Of a stretch of 10,871 nucleotides of DNA, positions 1 to 7,230 are shown in pieces. Every line of letters starts with the position of its first letter. The stretch's first letter is position 1. The position numbers and the translations under genes were made by a program. Under the pieces are notes generated by a model. That model did not search any database. It was not told where the DNA came from and saw nothing but the letters and a program-made list of their open reading frames with translations. The stretch covers positions 1 to 10,871 of the forward strand of contig CAJTSP010000091.1 in the NCBI GenBank assembly GCA_910578965.1. The letters run 5' to 3'. The DNA is from an uncultured Oscillospiraceae bacterium (GTDB taxonomy: Bacteria > Bacillota > Clostridia > Oscillospirales > Ruminococcaceae).

Positions 1-14
1 GAAGTGTGTTTCAT
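1..14 (-). CDS. Start of a downstream ABC transporter gene, probably the MalG-type permease (cut by window edge)
   Basis: Only the first four codons (MKHT) and part of the fifth are in the window. The ATG at 14-12 is preceded by a strong AAGGAGG at 22-28, which overlaps the TAA stop of the upstream permease. The next gene is therefore translated from the same mRNA with almost no gap. In carbohydrate ABC operons ordered binding protein, MalF-type permease, next gene, the third gene is usually the MalG-type permease. That identity is inferred from gene order only, because no diagnostic residue is visible. Confidence 0.6.
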
Positions 15-26
15 CAAAATTCCTCC

Positions 27-914
27 TTATACGTCGTAGTTGACCCACTTCTTCTGGCCGTAGAACTGGATCACCGTGACAAGGCCGATCAAAAGCACGG
101 TCCAGATCACGATGGCGGAGCCGGTGCCGCGGCTGCCCGCCACGAAGGACTCCCGGTAGAACAGGTACATCAGACTCTGCACGCTTGTCACCGCCGGGTT
201 TGTCTCCTCTACCATCATGTAGATCAGATCGTAGACCTTGATGGAGGCCATCAGGCGCATAATCATCACCACAAACAGGGTGGGTGAGACCATGGGCAGG
301 GTAATCTGGAAAAACTGGGTTACCTTGGTGGCGCCGTCGATGTTGGCCGCCTCGTAGTAGGATTTGGAGATGTTCTGCAGGCCGGCCAGCAGCAGCACCG
401 CGTCATAGCCGATGTTGCTCCAGATGGCCACGATGGCGCAGGAGATCATCACGAATTTTGAGTCGGTAACCCAGCCGATCTTTGCGCCCAGCACCTGGTT
501 GAGGATGCCGTACTCTGTGTTGAAAATCCAGCGCCAGACCATGGTAACGGCGGCGGGAGCGCAGACCATGGGCAGAAAAAAGATGGTGCGGAAGCCGCCC
601 TTGAACTTGATCTTGGCGTTGAGCAGCATGGCCACCAGCAGCGAGAGGAACAGGCCCACCGGCACCGTGAGGATGCAGAACAGAATGGTGTTCCAGGTGG
701 CGCGCCAGAACTCGGCGTTCTGGAACATCCGCACAAAATTGCCCAGCCCGATAAATTTATAATGGCCAAAGCCCAGATGCTCGCAGAAGCTGGTATAGAT
801 GGTTTGTACAAACGGCCACAGGTTGAGCACCAGCAGCCCGATAATGGTGGGGGCCACCATCAGCCAGCCCCAGTTTTCCTCCTGGCGGGCGGCCTTGGAA
901 AGCTTGTTGTTCAC
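27..914 (-). CDS. Carbohydrate ABC transporter permease, MalF/UgpA type
   Basis: Inner-membrane subunit of a binding-protein-dependent sugar importer (binding-protein-dependent transport, BPD_transp_1 family). The 295 residues match the usual family length of about 290-310. Hydrophobic spans lie near residues 16-40, 76-100, 110-130, 155-178, 210-232 and 264-285, giving the usual six segments. The cytoplasmic EAA loop that docks on the ATPase is clear at about 188-208 (EAANIDGATK followed by ITLP). The start is supported by a GGAGGA ribosome binding site just upstream (about 918-925). The gene lies 18 bases after the solute-binding protein gene and directly before the next start codon at 14, so the three form one operon. 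No ATPase gene is visible. Such importers often share a common MsmX-like ATPase encoded elsewhere. The sugar cannot be told from this sequence. Confidence 0.93.
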   Translation of the reverse strand: MNNKLSKAARQEENWGWLMVAPTIIGLLVLNLWPFVQTIYTSFCEHLGFGHYKFIGLGNFVRMFQNAEFWRATWNTILFCILTVPVGLFLSLLVAMLLNAKIKFKGGFRTIFFLPMVCAPAAVTMVWRWIFNTEYGILNQVLGAKIGWVTDSKFVMISCAIVAIWSNIGYDAVLLLAGLQNISKSYYEAANIDGATKVTQFFQITLPMVSPTLFVVMIMRLMASIKVYDLIYMMVEETNPAVTSVQSLMYLFYRESFVAGSRGTGSAIVIWTVLLIGLVTVIQFYGQKKWVNYDV

Positions 915-932
915 AGGTATTTCCTCCTCCCT

Positions 933-2216
933 TTACTCCGCCGTAACATAGCTGTCGGCGATCTGCTGCATATACGCAAGCGACTCATCCAGGTCCGCGC
1001 CGTTGTAGACCTTGACCATCTGGTCGGCCACGGTGGACTTCCACTTGCGGCGGCTGGCGTTGTTGATGTACTTGACGCAGGTCTCGAACTGGTCATAGCA
1101 GACCCCGACGTCGATCAGGTAATCAAACTCCCTAAAGGAAACAGTCCAGGAATCCTCAAGGCCAAGATAGGCCGGGATGGCCGCGCCGGACTCGCCCTGG
1201 ATGCGCTGGCCCTCCTCGCTGCCAAAAAAGCGCAGCACGTCCTTGACGATCTCTAAGTTCTTGCCCGCGGCCGCGGTGGCATAGCACAGGCCGTTGGAAA
1301 TGGTGGCACGGCCGTCGCCCGAGACCGGGTCCGGGCAGGCGGGCAGGGGCGCGATGTCCCACTTGCCGATCATGTCCGGGTAGTTCTGCAGCTCGCTCAA
1401 AAGGTTCCAGCTACCCTCAAAGAACATTGCGCCCACCTCCGAGAAGAAGGCGGTGCCGGGGCTGGTCTCGGCAAAATAGGTTTGGGTGGGGCACCAGTCG
1501 TTTTTTTGCAGGTCTACATAAAACCGGATCGCCTCCATGGTGGCGGGCTGGGTGTAGCCGGCATAAACGTTGTTCTCGTCCAGGATGTAGCCGCCCTTCT
1601 GGTACACAAAGTTCCAGTAGCCTAACTGCTCGTCGCTGTAGGCCATGTAGCCGTACTTGCCGGTGGCGTCGTAGATGGCCTGGGAAGCGGCGGTGAGGTC
1701 GTCCCAGGTCCAGCTCTCGTCCGGGTAGGGCACCTTGGCGGCGTCGAACATCTCTTTGTTGTACACCAGCACAACGTTGTCCTTGTCCTTGGGCACGCCG
1801 TACAGCCGGCCGTCCGAGCCGCTGGCGTTGCCGATCGACACGTCCGAGAAATGGGTGGTGTAGTAGTCCGGCTCGACCCCGTCGTACAGGTCGGTCAGGT
1901 CGGCCAGGATGCCAAAGTCGGCATAGTAGAGGATCTGGTCGGTGTGCATCCAAAAGATGTCCGGCATGGTGTTGGATTCGCCGGCGGCCTCCAACTTGGT
2001 CCAATACTCGCTCCAGCTGGTGACCTGCACCTCGATCTCGACCTCCGGGTGCTGGGCGGTGTAGGCGTCGCACATGGCCTGCATGCCGTCGCGCTGGTTG
2101 ACGTCCCAGATCTGGAAGGTCAGGTGGGTTTTGCCATCCGATGCGCCGCAGCCGGCCAGAGCCAGCAGCAGCGCAAGGGTTAGGGCTGCTGCAATCACGC
2201 GGGAAATACGTTTCAT
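933..2216 (-). CDS. Sugar ABC transporter solute-binding lipoprotein
   Basis: Extracellular binding protein of family 1 (MalE/UgpB-like). It captures a carbohydrate outside the cell and delivers it to the adjacent permease. The 427-residue protein begins with a lipoprotein signal: KR near the start, a hydrophobic stretch at about 7-21, and the lipobox L20-A21-G22-C23. Cys23 would become lipidated and anchor the protein to the membrane. The mature part has typical family features, including the early LTFQIWD strand, an IFWMHTDQI stretch, a FFSEVGAMFFEGSW segment before the hinge, and a late GEEGQR-like region (FFGSEEGQRIQGESGAAIPAY). The start codon is preceded by AAAGGAGT at a good distance. 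It is the first gene of the operon, as is usual because binding protein is needed in excess. Family assignment is firm, ligand unknown. Confidence 0.93.
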   Translation of the reverse strand: MKRISRVIAAALTLALLLALAGCGASDGKTHLTFQIWDVNQRDGMQAMCDAYTAQHPEVEIEVQVTSWSEYWTKLEAAGESNTMPDIFWMHTDQILYYADFGILADLTDLYDGVEPDYYTTHFSDVSIGNASGSDGRLYGVPKDKDNVVLVYNKEMFDAAKVPYPDESWTWDDLTAASQAIYDATGKYGYMAYSDEQLGYWNFVYQKGGYILDENNVYAGYTQPATMEAIRFYVDLQKNDWCPTQTYFAETSPGTAFFSEVGAMFFEGSWNLLSELQNYPDMIGKWDIAPLPACPDPVSGDGRATISNGLCYATAAAGKNLEIVKDVLRFFGSEEGQRIQGESGAAIPAYLGLEDSWTVSFREFDYLIDVGVCYDQFETCVKYINNASRRKWKSTVADQMVKVYNGADLDESLAYMQQIADSYVTAE

Positions 2217-2270
2217 GATTTCACTCCTTTTGATCTTGGTGGATCTTCAATCGGTGACTCCCTACTAAGA

Positions 2271-2300
2271 AATATAAACTGTGCGCCCGGGAACTGTAAA
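2271..2300 (-). promoter_or_regulatory. Likely promoter of the sugar ABC operon
   Basis: Reading the minus strand, TTTACA (complement of 2295-2300) is followed after 18 bases by TATATT (complement of 2271-2276). Both hexamers are close to the sigma-A consensus. The predicted transcript would begin near 2264, about 47 bases before the binding-protein ATG. Upstream of it lies AT-rich DNA with a perfect 12-base palindrome at 2366-2377 that could be an operator. Confidence 0.55.
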
Positions 2301-2569
2301 TAAACGAAAATTCGGATTTTATTCGCAAATGTTGTTTAGGTTGTTTTTTCGATTGTTTAAGCAACATATGCGCATATACTTTGAAAATTCGTAAAAAATG
2401 TATAAATATATGTTTAATAAACTGTAATTATTGCCATATCCCGGTTAAAACTATGGGGTTTTTGCCGGGTTTTGACAGGCTAAAAAAGAGATATATGCAT
2501 CCATTTGTGGTAGATATGCCAAACAGGGGCAAAACCCGGGAACAAAAAAGGGGCCCCCTGGCCGGGCGG

Positions 2570-2598
2570 TTGAAACCCGGGCGGGGGCATGGTATAGT
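2570..2598 (+). promoter_or_regulatory. Strong promoter of the DUF624 gene
   Basis: TTGAAA at 2570-2575 is followed by a 17-base spacer and TATAGT at 2593-2598. The -10 is extended by TG at 2590-2591. Transcription would begin near 2605, giving a leader of about 20 bases that contains just the ribosome binding site. Confidence 0.7.
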
Positions 2599-2625
2599 AA
2601 GAAAAAACGGATGGGAGGCAGTGCC

Positions 2626-3324
2626 GTGTCCCTTTTTGATTACGATCAGGCTTTTGGCCGGGCCGAGGCCCCGGCCAAAAGTCTGCCACAGCGGCTGTGG
2701 CAGCTTTTGCGGGACGAATGCGCCGCGCTGCTGCGGCTCAACCTGCTGTTCTGCCTGTTCTGCCTGCCGGTGGTCACCATCCCGCCGGCCCTCTACTGCC
2801 TGCACAAGTGCTGCTGGCAACTGATCCAGAATAAGCCCGCCGGCTTTTTTGCGGCCCTGCGGGAGACACTGCGCGGCGGGCTGGGGCGGGCCTGGGGCGC
2901 CTTTGCCCTCAGCCTGCCGCTGCTGGCCTTTGCCGGGTACGGCTGCTGGTTTTACCTTGGCGCCGCAGGGCAAAACCCGCTGCTGCTTGTGCCCTTTGCC
3001 TTTTGCATGGCGGTGTTCTGGGTGGTGCTGCTGGCCTCCGGCGGCTTTTACGCTTTGCTCTGCGCTGGGCGGCCCCTTGGGCGGGACACTTTGGTGCGGG
3101 CGCTGGCGCTGGCCTTTTTGCACCCCGGCCGGGCGCTGGCCGGGGCTGCCTGCCACTACGGCCTGCCGGCCCTGGCCATCCTGCTGCTGCCCTTCAGCGG
3201 GGCGTATCTGGTACTGATCGGGTTTTCGATCCCCTGCCTTTTGGGCTGCCTGTTTACACAAAAAAATCTTGAGCGGGTATTGGGGCAGACGCCCGCCAAC
3301 GCCGGGAAAGATGGGGATGCATGA
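2626..3324 (+). CDS. YesL/DUF624-like integral membrane protein
   Basis: I read this as a DUF624 (YesL) family protein. It is a membrane protein of unknown biochemical role that is often found next to sugar ABC transporters and glycoside hydrolases. The first span carries the family-like stretch LRLNLLFCLFCLPVVTIPPA (residues 37-56). It is followed by a loop of the form LIQNKPAGFFAALRETLRGG, then further spans near 89-111, 118-142, 173-190 and 190-211. The length of about 232 residues fits the family. An in-frame ATG at 2611 exists, but GGGAGG at 2612-2617 sits inside that extension and eight bases before GTG 2626. I therefore prefer the GTG start (MSLFDYDQAF). The gene faces away from the sugar operon, whose expression or assembly it may affect. 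That link is inferred from position. Confidence 0.82.
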   Translation: MSLFDYDQAFGRAEAPAKSLPQRLWQLLRDECAALLRLNLLFCLFCLPVVTIPPALYCLHKCCWQLIQNKPAGFFAALRETLRGGLGRAWGAFALSLPLLAFAGYGCWFYLGAAGQNPLLLVPFAFCMAVFWVVLLASGGFYALLCAGRPLGRDTLVRALALAFLHPGRALAGAACHYGLPALAILLLPFSGAYLVLIGFSIPCLLGCLFTQKNLERVLGQTPANAGKDGDA

Positions 3325-3700
3325 GCCTTGCGCCGGGGATTTTCCGCCGAGGCTGGGGCCTATGCCCCCTTGCGGCGAGCCAGGCAGCCCCTATAACGGC
3401 TATTTGGAAATCGCGGTTTCACGCGACGGTTTTTCCGGCGCGGCCGCGCCGGAATTTGGCCGGGCCCTGCCACACCCCCTTGCCCAAAAGCCGTTTGCCG
3501 GCTGCAAGTCTGGCCCTGAGGGGCTGGTTTTCCAAAAGAAAATGCCGGGCATGCAAAAGCGAGACTTCACTTCATAGAAAAGTTGAGGACAAGACAAACC
3601 GCAACGGTTTGCCTTGTCCCTTTTAATTAATACCGTATAGCCCACTATGGCACTTTCGGAGAAAAAGCCCTAGTGAGAGAAATCGATAAACCGGAGGCTA
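3325..3700. other. Gene-less GC-rich stretch with a perfect palindrome
   Basis: No convincing gene lies here. Open frames of about 100 codons exist, but they lack ribosome binding sites, are Arg/Pro/Ala-rich in the way of chance GC-rich frames, and overlap the end of the preceding gene. The stretch holds a perfect 22-base palindrome at 3433-3454 centred on a NotI-type octamer (GCGGCCGC), and the hairpin at 3587-3619 described separately. Composition turns AT-rich from about 3620, where the HD gene block begins. Confidence 0.6.
3587..3624. terminator. Long hairpin, likely terminator
   Basis: A 15-base stem has arms GGACAAGACAAACCG at 3587-3601 and CGGTTTGCCTTGTCC at 3605-3619, with a three-base loop. 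It is followed on the plus strand by CTTTTAATT. On the plus strand the stem has one A-C mismatch. On the minus strand that position is a G-U pair, so the fold is complete there. It could end transcription from either side (the HD gene from the right, read-through from the DUF624 gene from the left) or mark a mobile repeat. Confidence 0.6.
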
Positions 3701-4264
3701 TCAACCTAAAACTTCCATAACCTTTTCAAATTTATCCTGATAGTGTTTTTTGCTTTCAGCAGATAGTTTTTGAAAGCTTCTCGCAAGCTTGTTTTTTACA
3801 AATGTCTTGCCCTCTTCAATCCCCATACATTTCTGAACATAGGCTAAATATAAGAGGCTCGGCACGCTATCAAAGTGTGAGATTGCATCAGCATCGGCAA
3901 CACATAATTCTTCAAGGCTGATTTTCTCGGAACCGACACTGCCCCTGTGATTTCTGATGCATTTTTGTACCAATGAAATCTTTTGGTCATCATAATCATA
4001 TTCCCTAAGAATACGATATGCCATTTCCGCCCCATGGATATGGTGAAGCTCATAGAGACTATAATCTGTAATAGAAGCAATATCATGCAACCAAGCCGCA
4101 ATCATAACAATTTCCTTATCTGCCCCATATTTTTCTGCCAGAATTTCTGCATTATTAACCGCTGCAATAATATGATAATAACAGCCCATTCCAAATTTAT
4201 TCGTTTGTTTTTGGCATCTATCATATATTTCATGCTGCAGATTCTCTAAAATATCTTTCCGCAT
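3701..4264 (-). CDS. HD-domain phosphohydrolase-like protein
   Basis: A 187-residue protein with an HD-type metal-dependent phosphohydrolase fold. Visible motif residues are His31 (YYHIIAAV), the doublet His60-Asp61 (AAWLHDIAS), His77 in HHIHGAE, His106 in IRNHRGS, and Asp124/Asp126 in CVADADAISHFD. These are the H...HD...H...H...D pattern expected of an active metal site. HD proteins of this size act on nucleotides or other phosphate esters, and the substrate cannot be read from sequence. An AGAGGTG ribosome binding site precedes the ATG. The gene is clearly more AT-rich (many AAA, ATT, GAA codons) than cutC, pyk or the DUF624 gene, which suggests acquisition by transfer. It has its own promoter just upstream. 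Neighbours give no pathway hint. Confidence 0.85.
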   Translation of the reverse strand: MRKDILENLQHEIYDRCQKQTNKFGMGCYYHIIAAVNNAEILAEKYGADKEIVMIAAWLHDIASITDYSLYELHHIHGAEMAYRILREYDYDDQKISLVQKCIRNHRGSVGSEKISLEELCVADADAISHFDSVPSLLYLAYVQKCMGIEEGKTFVKNKLARSFQKLSAESKKHYQDKFEKVMEVLG

Positions 4265-4302
4265 CGTTTCACCTCTGCAAACCCGGTTTTGTCGATGAGC
4301 CC

Positions 4303-4331
4303 ATTATAAAATAACACCCGTTAAAAAGCAA
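4303..4331 (-). promoter_or_regulatory. Promoter of the HD-domain gene
   Basis: On the minus strand TTGCTT (complement of 4326-4331) is followed by exactly 17 bases and a perfect TATAAT (complement of 4303-4308). The start would fall near 4296, about 32 bases before the ATG. The elements lie inside the inverted repeat at 4312-4351, so terminator and promoter share sequence. Confidence 0.65.
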
Positions 4332-4351
4332 TTTCCTTCCAGCGGGTGTTA
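4312..4351 (-). terminator. Likely cutC terminator overlapping the next promoter
   Basis: On the minus strand, downstream of cutC, TAACACCCG (complement of 4343-4351) pairs with CGGGTGTTA (complement of 4312-4320) and is followed by TTTTAT. The stem is nine perfect pairs with a 22-base loop and a short U run. The loop is long for an intrinsic terminator, so an operator-like inverted repeat around the HD gene promoter is an alternative. Confidence 0.45.
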
Positions 4352-4391
4352 GCCTCCTTATGGGAGCTGCCCCAACACCGCCCGGCATCTT

Positions 4392-5162
4392 TTATAGATC
4401 CGCCTGTGTGTCTTCAATCCGCCGCAGGGCCGCGGCACAGGCGGCAAACTCCGCCTCGCTGGCCTGCCAGGCCTCGTATTCCGAGAGGGAGGGCAGACCC
4501 ATCGAGACCCCCTCTTTGCGGTAGCGCATACCGCTTTGGGCCGTGCCGCACCGGCCGGAGGTGTGGTAGCTGGTAAGGCTGGTTTGCCGCCAGAGCTCCG
4601 AGATGTTGCTGCTCTTGACCCCGCTGCCGGCCATGATCTCAATGCGGCCCGCCGCCTGCCGGTGCAGCCGGGCCAGCAGCATGGCGCCCTGCGGCGCGCT
4701 GGCGGCCTGCCCCGAGGTCAAGATCGCCCGGCAGCCCAGCCGGACGGCCTCTTCCAGCGCGGCAAAGGGGTCACGGGCCATGTCGAAAGCGCGGTGCAGG
4801 GTAACCGGAAGCCCGGCCGCCGCCGCGATGAGCCGTGCCATTCCTGTCTCGTCTAGCTCGCCGTCCGCCGTCAGCATCCCGGCCACAATGCCGTTTGCCC
4901 CCAACAGGCGGAACCGCTCGATGCTGCCGCACATCTCCCGCAGCTCCATTTCACTGTAGAGGAAATCCCCAAACCGGGGCCGGACCAAAACGTTGACCGG
5001 GATGTTTACCGCCTGCCGCACCTGCAAAAACAACTCGGGCGAAGGGGTGGTACCCCCGATGCAAAGATTGGCGCAGAGCTCCAGCCGGCCGGCCCCGCCT
5101 GCGGCGGCGGCCAAGGCCGAGGCGTAGGAATCCACGCAGCCCTCCAAAAGCAGTTTGCCCAT
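4392..5162 (-). CDS. cutC: CutC family protein
   Basis: A 256-residue member of the CutC family, a TIM-barrel fold. It was named for copper homeostasis in E. coli, but its enzymatic role is unsettled. Family motifs are plain and in order: EGCVDSYASA near the start (7-16), LELCANL (27-33), GGTTPS (36-41), LVRPRFGDFLYS (59-70), TLHRAFDM (121-128), ILTSGQ (147-152), IMAGSGV (176-182) and a final YHTSGR (199-204). About 50 further residues form an unremarkable tail. The ATG is preceded by GGAAGGAG at suitable spacing. The gene stands alone, divergent from pyk, with no copper-related gene next to it, so a link to copper is known for the family but not supported by context here. Confidence 0.93.
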   Translation of the reverse strand: MGKLLLEGCVDSYASALAAAAGGAGRLELCANLCIGGTTPSPELFLQVRQAVNIPVNVLVRPRFGDFLYSEMELREMCGSIERFRLLGANGIVAGMLTADGELDETGMARLIAAAAGLPVTLHRAFDMARDPFAALEEAVRLGCRAILTSGQAASAPQGAMLLARLHRQAAGRIEIMAGSGVKSSNISELWRQTSLTSYHTSGRCGTAQSGMRYRKEGVSMGLPSLSEYEAWQASEAEFAACAAALRRIEDTQADL

Positions 5163-5240
5163 AGGCGCTTTCTCCTTCCATTATATGGGCGGGCATCGTA
5201 CAATGGGACGGTTCGCCCCGCCCTCCCTTTTCTTATCGGT

Positions 5241-5268
5241 ATTTTAACATAAGTTTCCATTATTTGAA
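5241..5268 (-). promoter_or_regulatory. Candidate cutC promoter
   Basis: On the minus strand TTCAAA (complement of 5263-5268) is followed by 16 bases and TAAAAT (complement of 5241-5246). Transcription would start near 5234, about 70 bases before the cutC ATG. The -35 lies within 20 bases of the pyk -10, so the two divergent promoters may compete. Confidence 0.4.
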
Positions 5269-5277
5269 CACAAGGTG

Positions 5278-5286
5278 TGGTATAAT
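5278..5286 (+). promoter_or_regulatory. Extended -10 promoter of pyk
   Basis: TG-G-TATAAT at 5278-5286 is a perfect extended -10 element. No good -35 sits 17 bases upstream (CATTAT at 5258-5263), which is acceptable for extended -10 promoters. The transcript would begin near 5292 and carry a GC-rich leader of about 147 bases. That leader includes a possible small hairpin, GCCCG near 5288 against CGGGC near 5305. Confidence 0.6.
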
Positions 5287-5438
5287 ATGCCCGGTCAGCG
5301 GCTTCGGGCCGGTCAATGCAGCGCCCTCGCCCGCAAAGGCCGCGGCGGCGTTTGCCCTCATACCGCCTGGACAGCCCCTTAAAAACGCCGGCTTATCCCA
5401 CATCATAACATCATGTTTCAGCGAAAGGACGGAATGCC

Positions 5439-7181
5439 ATGCCCAGAAAAACCAAGATCATCTGCACCCTCGGCCCTTCCACCGACGACGAGGAGGTGCT
5501 GCGCCGGCTGATGCTGGGCGGCATGAACGCCGCCCGGTTCAACTTTTCTCACTGCACCCACGAGGACGCCCGCAAAAAGCTCGAAGCGGTGGTGCGGCTG
5601 CGCGGCGAGCTGGGCCTGCCCATCGCCACCATCCTGGACACCAAGGGCCCCGAGATCCGGGTGGGCCGCTTTGCGGACGGCCCTGTTGAACTGCGGGCAG
5701 GGGATTCTTTTACCCTGACCACCCGGCCGGTGTCGGGGGACGCCAAGGCCGTTTCGATCAGCTACGCCGGGCTGCCGGCCGACCTTGCGCCCGGCGCAAG
5801 GGTGCTTATCGACGACGGCCTGGTAGAGATGGCCGTGCGCCAGCTTACCGAAACGGACATTGTCTGCGAGGTAAAAAACGGCGGCCGCATCTCGGATCAC
5901 AAGGGCATCAACGTACCGGGCGCCCGCCTTTCAATGCCGTTCATCAGCGAGCGGGACCGCGCCGACATCATCTTTGGCATCGAAAACGGCTTTGACCTGA
6001 TTGCCGCCTCGTTTACCCGCACCGCCGAGGACATCCTCGCCATCCGCAGCATCCTTGAGGAGCACGGCTGCCACTCGATCAATATCATCGCCAAGATCGA
6101 AAACATGGAGGGGGTTGACCATATCGATGAAATCCTCCGGGTCGCAGACGGCATCATGGTGGCCCGGGGGGACATGGGGGTCGAGATTCCCTTGGAGGAT
6201 GTGCCGGTGCTGCAAAAGCAGCTAATCCAAAAATCCTACCATGCGGGCAAGCAGGTAGTCACCGCTACCCAGATGCTGGATTCGATGATGAAAAACCCCC
6301 GCCCCACCCGCGCCGAGGCCACCGACGTGGCCAACGCCATCTACGACGGCACCAGTTGCATCATGCTCTCGGGCGAAACGGCCGCCGGCAGCTACCCGGT
6401 GGAGGCACTCCAGACGATGGTGCGTATTGCCGAAAAAACCGAACAGAGCATCGATTACATCAAGCGGTTCAATACCCGCGACAACAGCGACATCGCTTTT
6501 GACGTTACCAACGCCATTTCCCACGCCGCCTGCACCACCGCCCACGACCTCAAGGCGCGGGCCATCATCACGGTAACCAAGTCCGGCATCACAGCGCGGC
6601 AGCTATCCAAGTTCCGTCCCGACACCCCCATCATCGGCTGTACCATCCATGAGCATGTCTGCCGGCAGCTCAGCCTCTCGTGGGGGGTCGAGCCGCTGGT
6701 TATCAGCGAAGAAAAGGATACCGACGCCCTGTTTGAGCGGGCGGTGGACGCGGCCGAACAGGCCGGCGCGGTGCGCAGCGGCGACCTTGTGGTCATCACC
6801 GCGGGGATGCCGCTCGGCGTTTCGGGCACCACCAACATGATGAAGGTGCATGTAGTGGGCCATGTGCTGGTCACCGGCCAGGGGGTCACCGACAAGGCTG
6901 TCTCGGCCCGGCTCTGTGTGGTCAAAGCCCCGCAGGACCTCGAAAATTTCCGGGACGGCGACATCCTTGCGGTGCGCGAAACCGACAACTCGATGGTGGA
7001 GTATCTGCGCCGCGCGGCCGGCATTATCACCGAGCAGCCGGGGCAGAACAGCCACGCCGCCATCGCCGGCCTTGCAATGGCAAAGCCGGTGATCACCGGC
7101 GCGCAGCACGCCACCGACATCCTCAAAAGCGGCGCGGTGGTTACGATGGACGCGGTCACCGGCCGGGTCAGCGTCTGCTGA
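5439..7181 (+). CDS. pyk: Pyruvate kinase with C-terminal PEP-utiliser-like domain
   Basis: Catalyses the last step of glycolysis, phosphoenolpyruvate plus ADP to pyruvate plus ATP, in the cytoplasm. The 580 residues correspond to the long form known from Bacillus and relatives. The barrel and lid domain carry KIICTLGPST (6-15), ARFNFSH (32-38), ILDTKGPEIR (65-74), the catalytic-lysine block AKIENMEG with Lys219 (218-225), ARGDMGVE (242-249), TATQMLDSM (275-283) and PTRAEATDVANAIYDG (289-304). The regulatory domain spans about 350-470. Residues 475-580 form the extra mobile PEP-utiliser-type domain, with GQNSHAAIAG around His539. AAAGGA at 5424-5429 precedes the ATG. An earlier ATG at 5434 is out of frame. 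The gene is monocistronic between its own promoter and a strong terminator. Confidence 0.97.
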   Translation: MPRKTKIICTLGPSTDDEEVLRRLMLGGMNAARFNFSHCTHEDARKKLEAVVRLRGELGLPIATILDTKGPEIRVGRFADGPVELRAGDSFTLTTRPVSGDAKAVSISYAGLPADLAPGARVLIDDGLVEMAVRQLTETDIVCEVKNGGRISDHKGINVPGARLSMPFISERDRADIIFGIENGFDLIAASFTRTAEDILAIRSILEEHGCHSINIIAKIENMEGVDHIDEILRVADGIMVARGDMGVEIPLEDVPVLQKQLIQKSYHAGKQVVTATQMLDSMMKNPRPTRAEATDVANAIYDGTSCIMLSGETAAGSYPVEALQTMVRIAEKTEQSIDYIKRFNTRDNSDIAFDVTNAISHAACTTAHDLKARAIITVTKSGITARQLSKFRPDTPIIGCTIHEHVCRQLSLSWGVEPLVISEEKDTDALFERAVDAAEQAGAVRSGDLVVITAGMPLGVSGTTNMMKVHVVGHVLVTGQGVTDKAVSARLCVVKAPQDLENFRDGDILAVRETDNSMVEYLRRAAGIITEQPGQNSHAAIAGLAMAKPVITGAQHATDILKSGAVVTMDAVTGRVSVC

Positions 7182-7186
7182 AACGC

Positions 7187-7230
7187 AAAAGCCCCTGCTC
7201 TGGTCTTTTTGCCAGAGCAGGGGCTTTTTT
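7187..7230. terminator. Strong bidirectional terminator between pyk and the lysin gene
   Basis: Arms GCCCCTGCTCTGG (7191-7203) and CCAGAGCAGGGGC (7212-7224) form a perfect 13-base stem with an eight-base loop. Six Ts follow on the plus strand (7225-7230), and four As precede it, giving a U run on the minus strand too. It begins six bases after the pyk stop. The stop codon of the convergent lysin gene (7229-7231) lies inside the T run, so both genes share it. Confidence 0.92.

Larger units (their letters stand above)
2217..2625. other. Divergent intergenic region with palindromes, no gene
   Basis: This 409-base stretch separates the divergent binding-protein and DUF624 genes. Its first half is AT-rich and has ATATGCGCATAT, a perfect 12-base palindrome, at 2366-2377. 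It also has three TTGTTT copies at 2332, 2341 and 2353. The second half is more GC-rich and has a ten-base inverted repeat, CCGGGTTTTG at 2465-2474 against CAAAACCCGG at 2530-2539. Open frames crossing the region show no protein-like composition and no ribosome binding site. A regulator-binding function for the palindromes is inferred, not shown. Confidence 0.6.

Noticed and set aside
2550..2576. GC-rich sequence ending GGTTGAAAC, like a CRISPR repeat
   Set aside because: There is no matching hairpin and no second copy. The end is explained by the -35 hexamer of the DUF624 promoter.
2428..3261. 277-codon minus-strand frame opposite the DUF624 gene
   Set aside because: Gln/Pro/Gly-rich antisense shadow without a ribosome binding site. 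The plus strand encodes a clear membrane protein.
3321..3626. Open frame of 101 codons after the DUF624 gene
   Set aside because: No ribosome binding site. It overlaps the previous gene's end, crosses a palindrome and the hairpin, and its composition is typical of a chance GC-rich frame.
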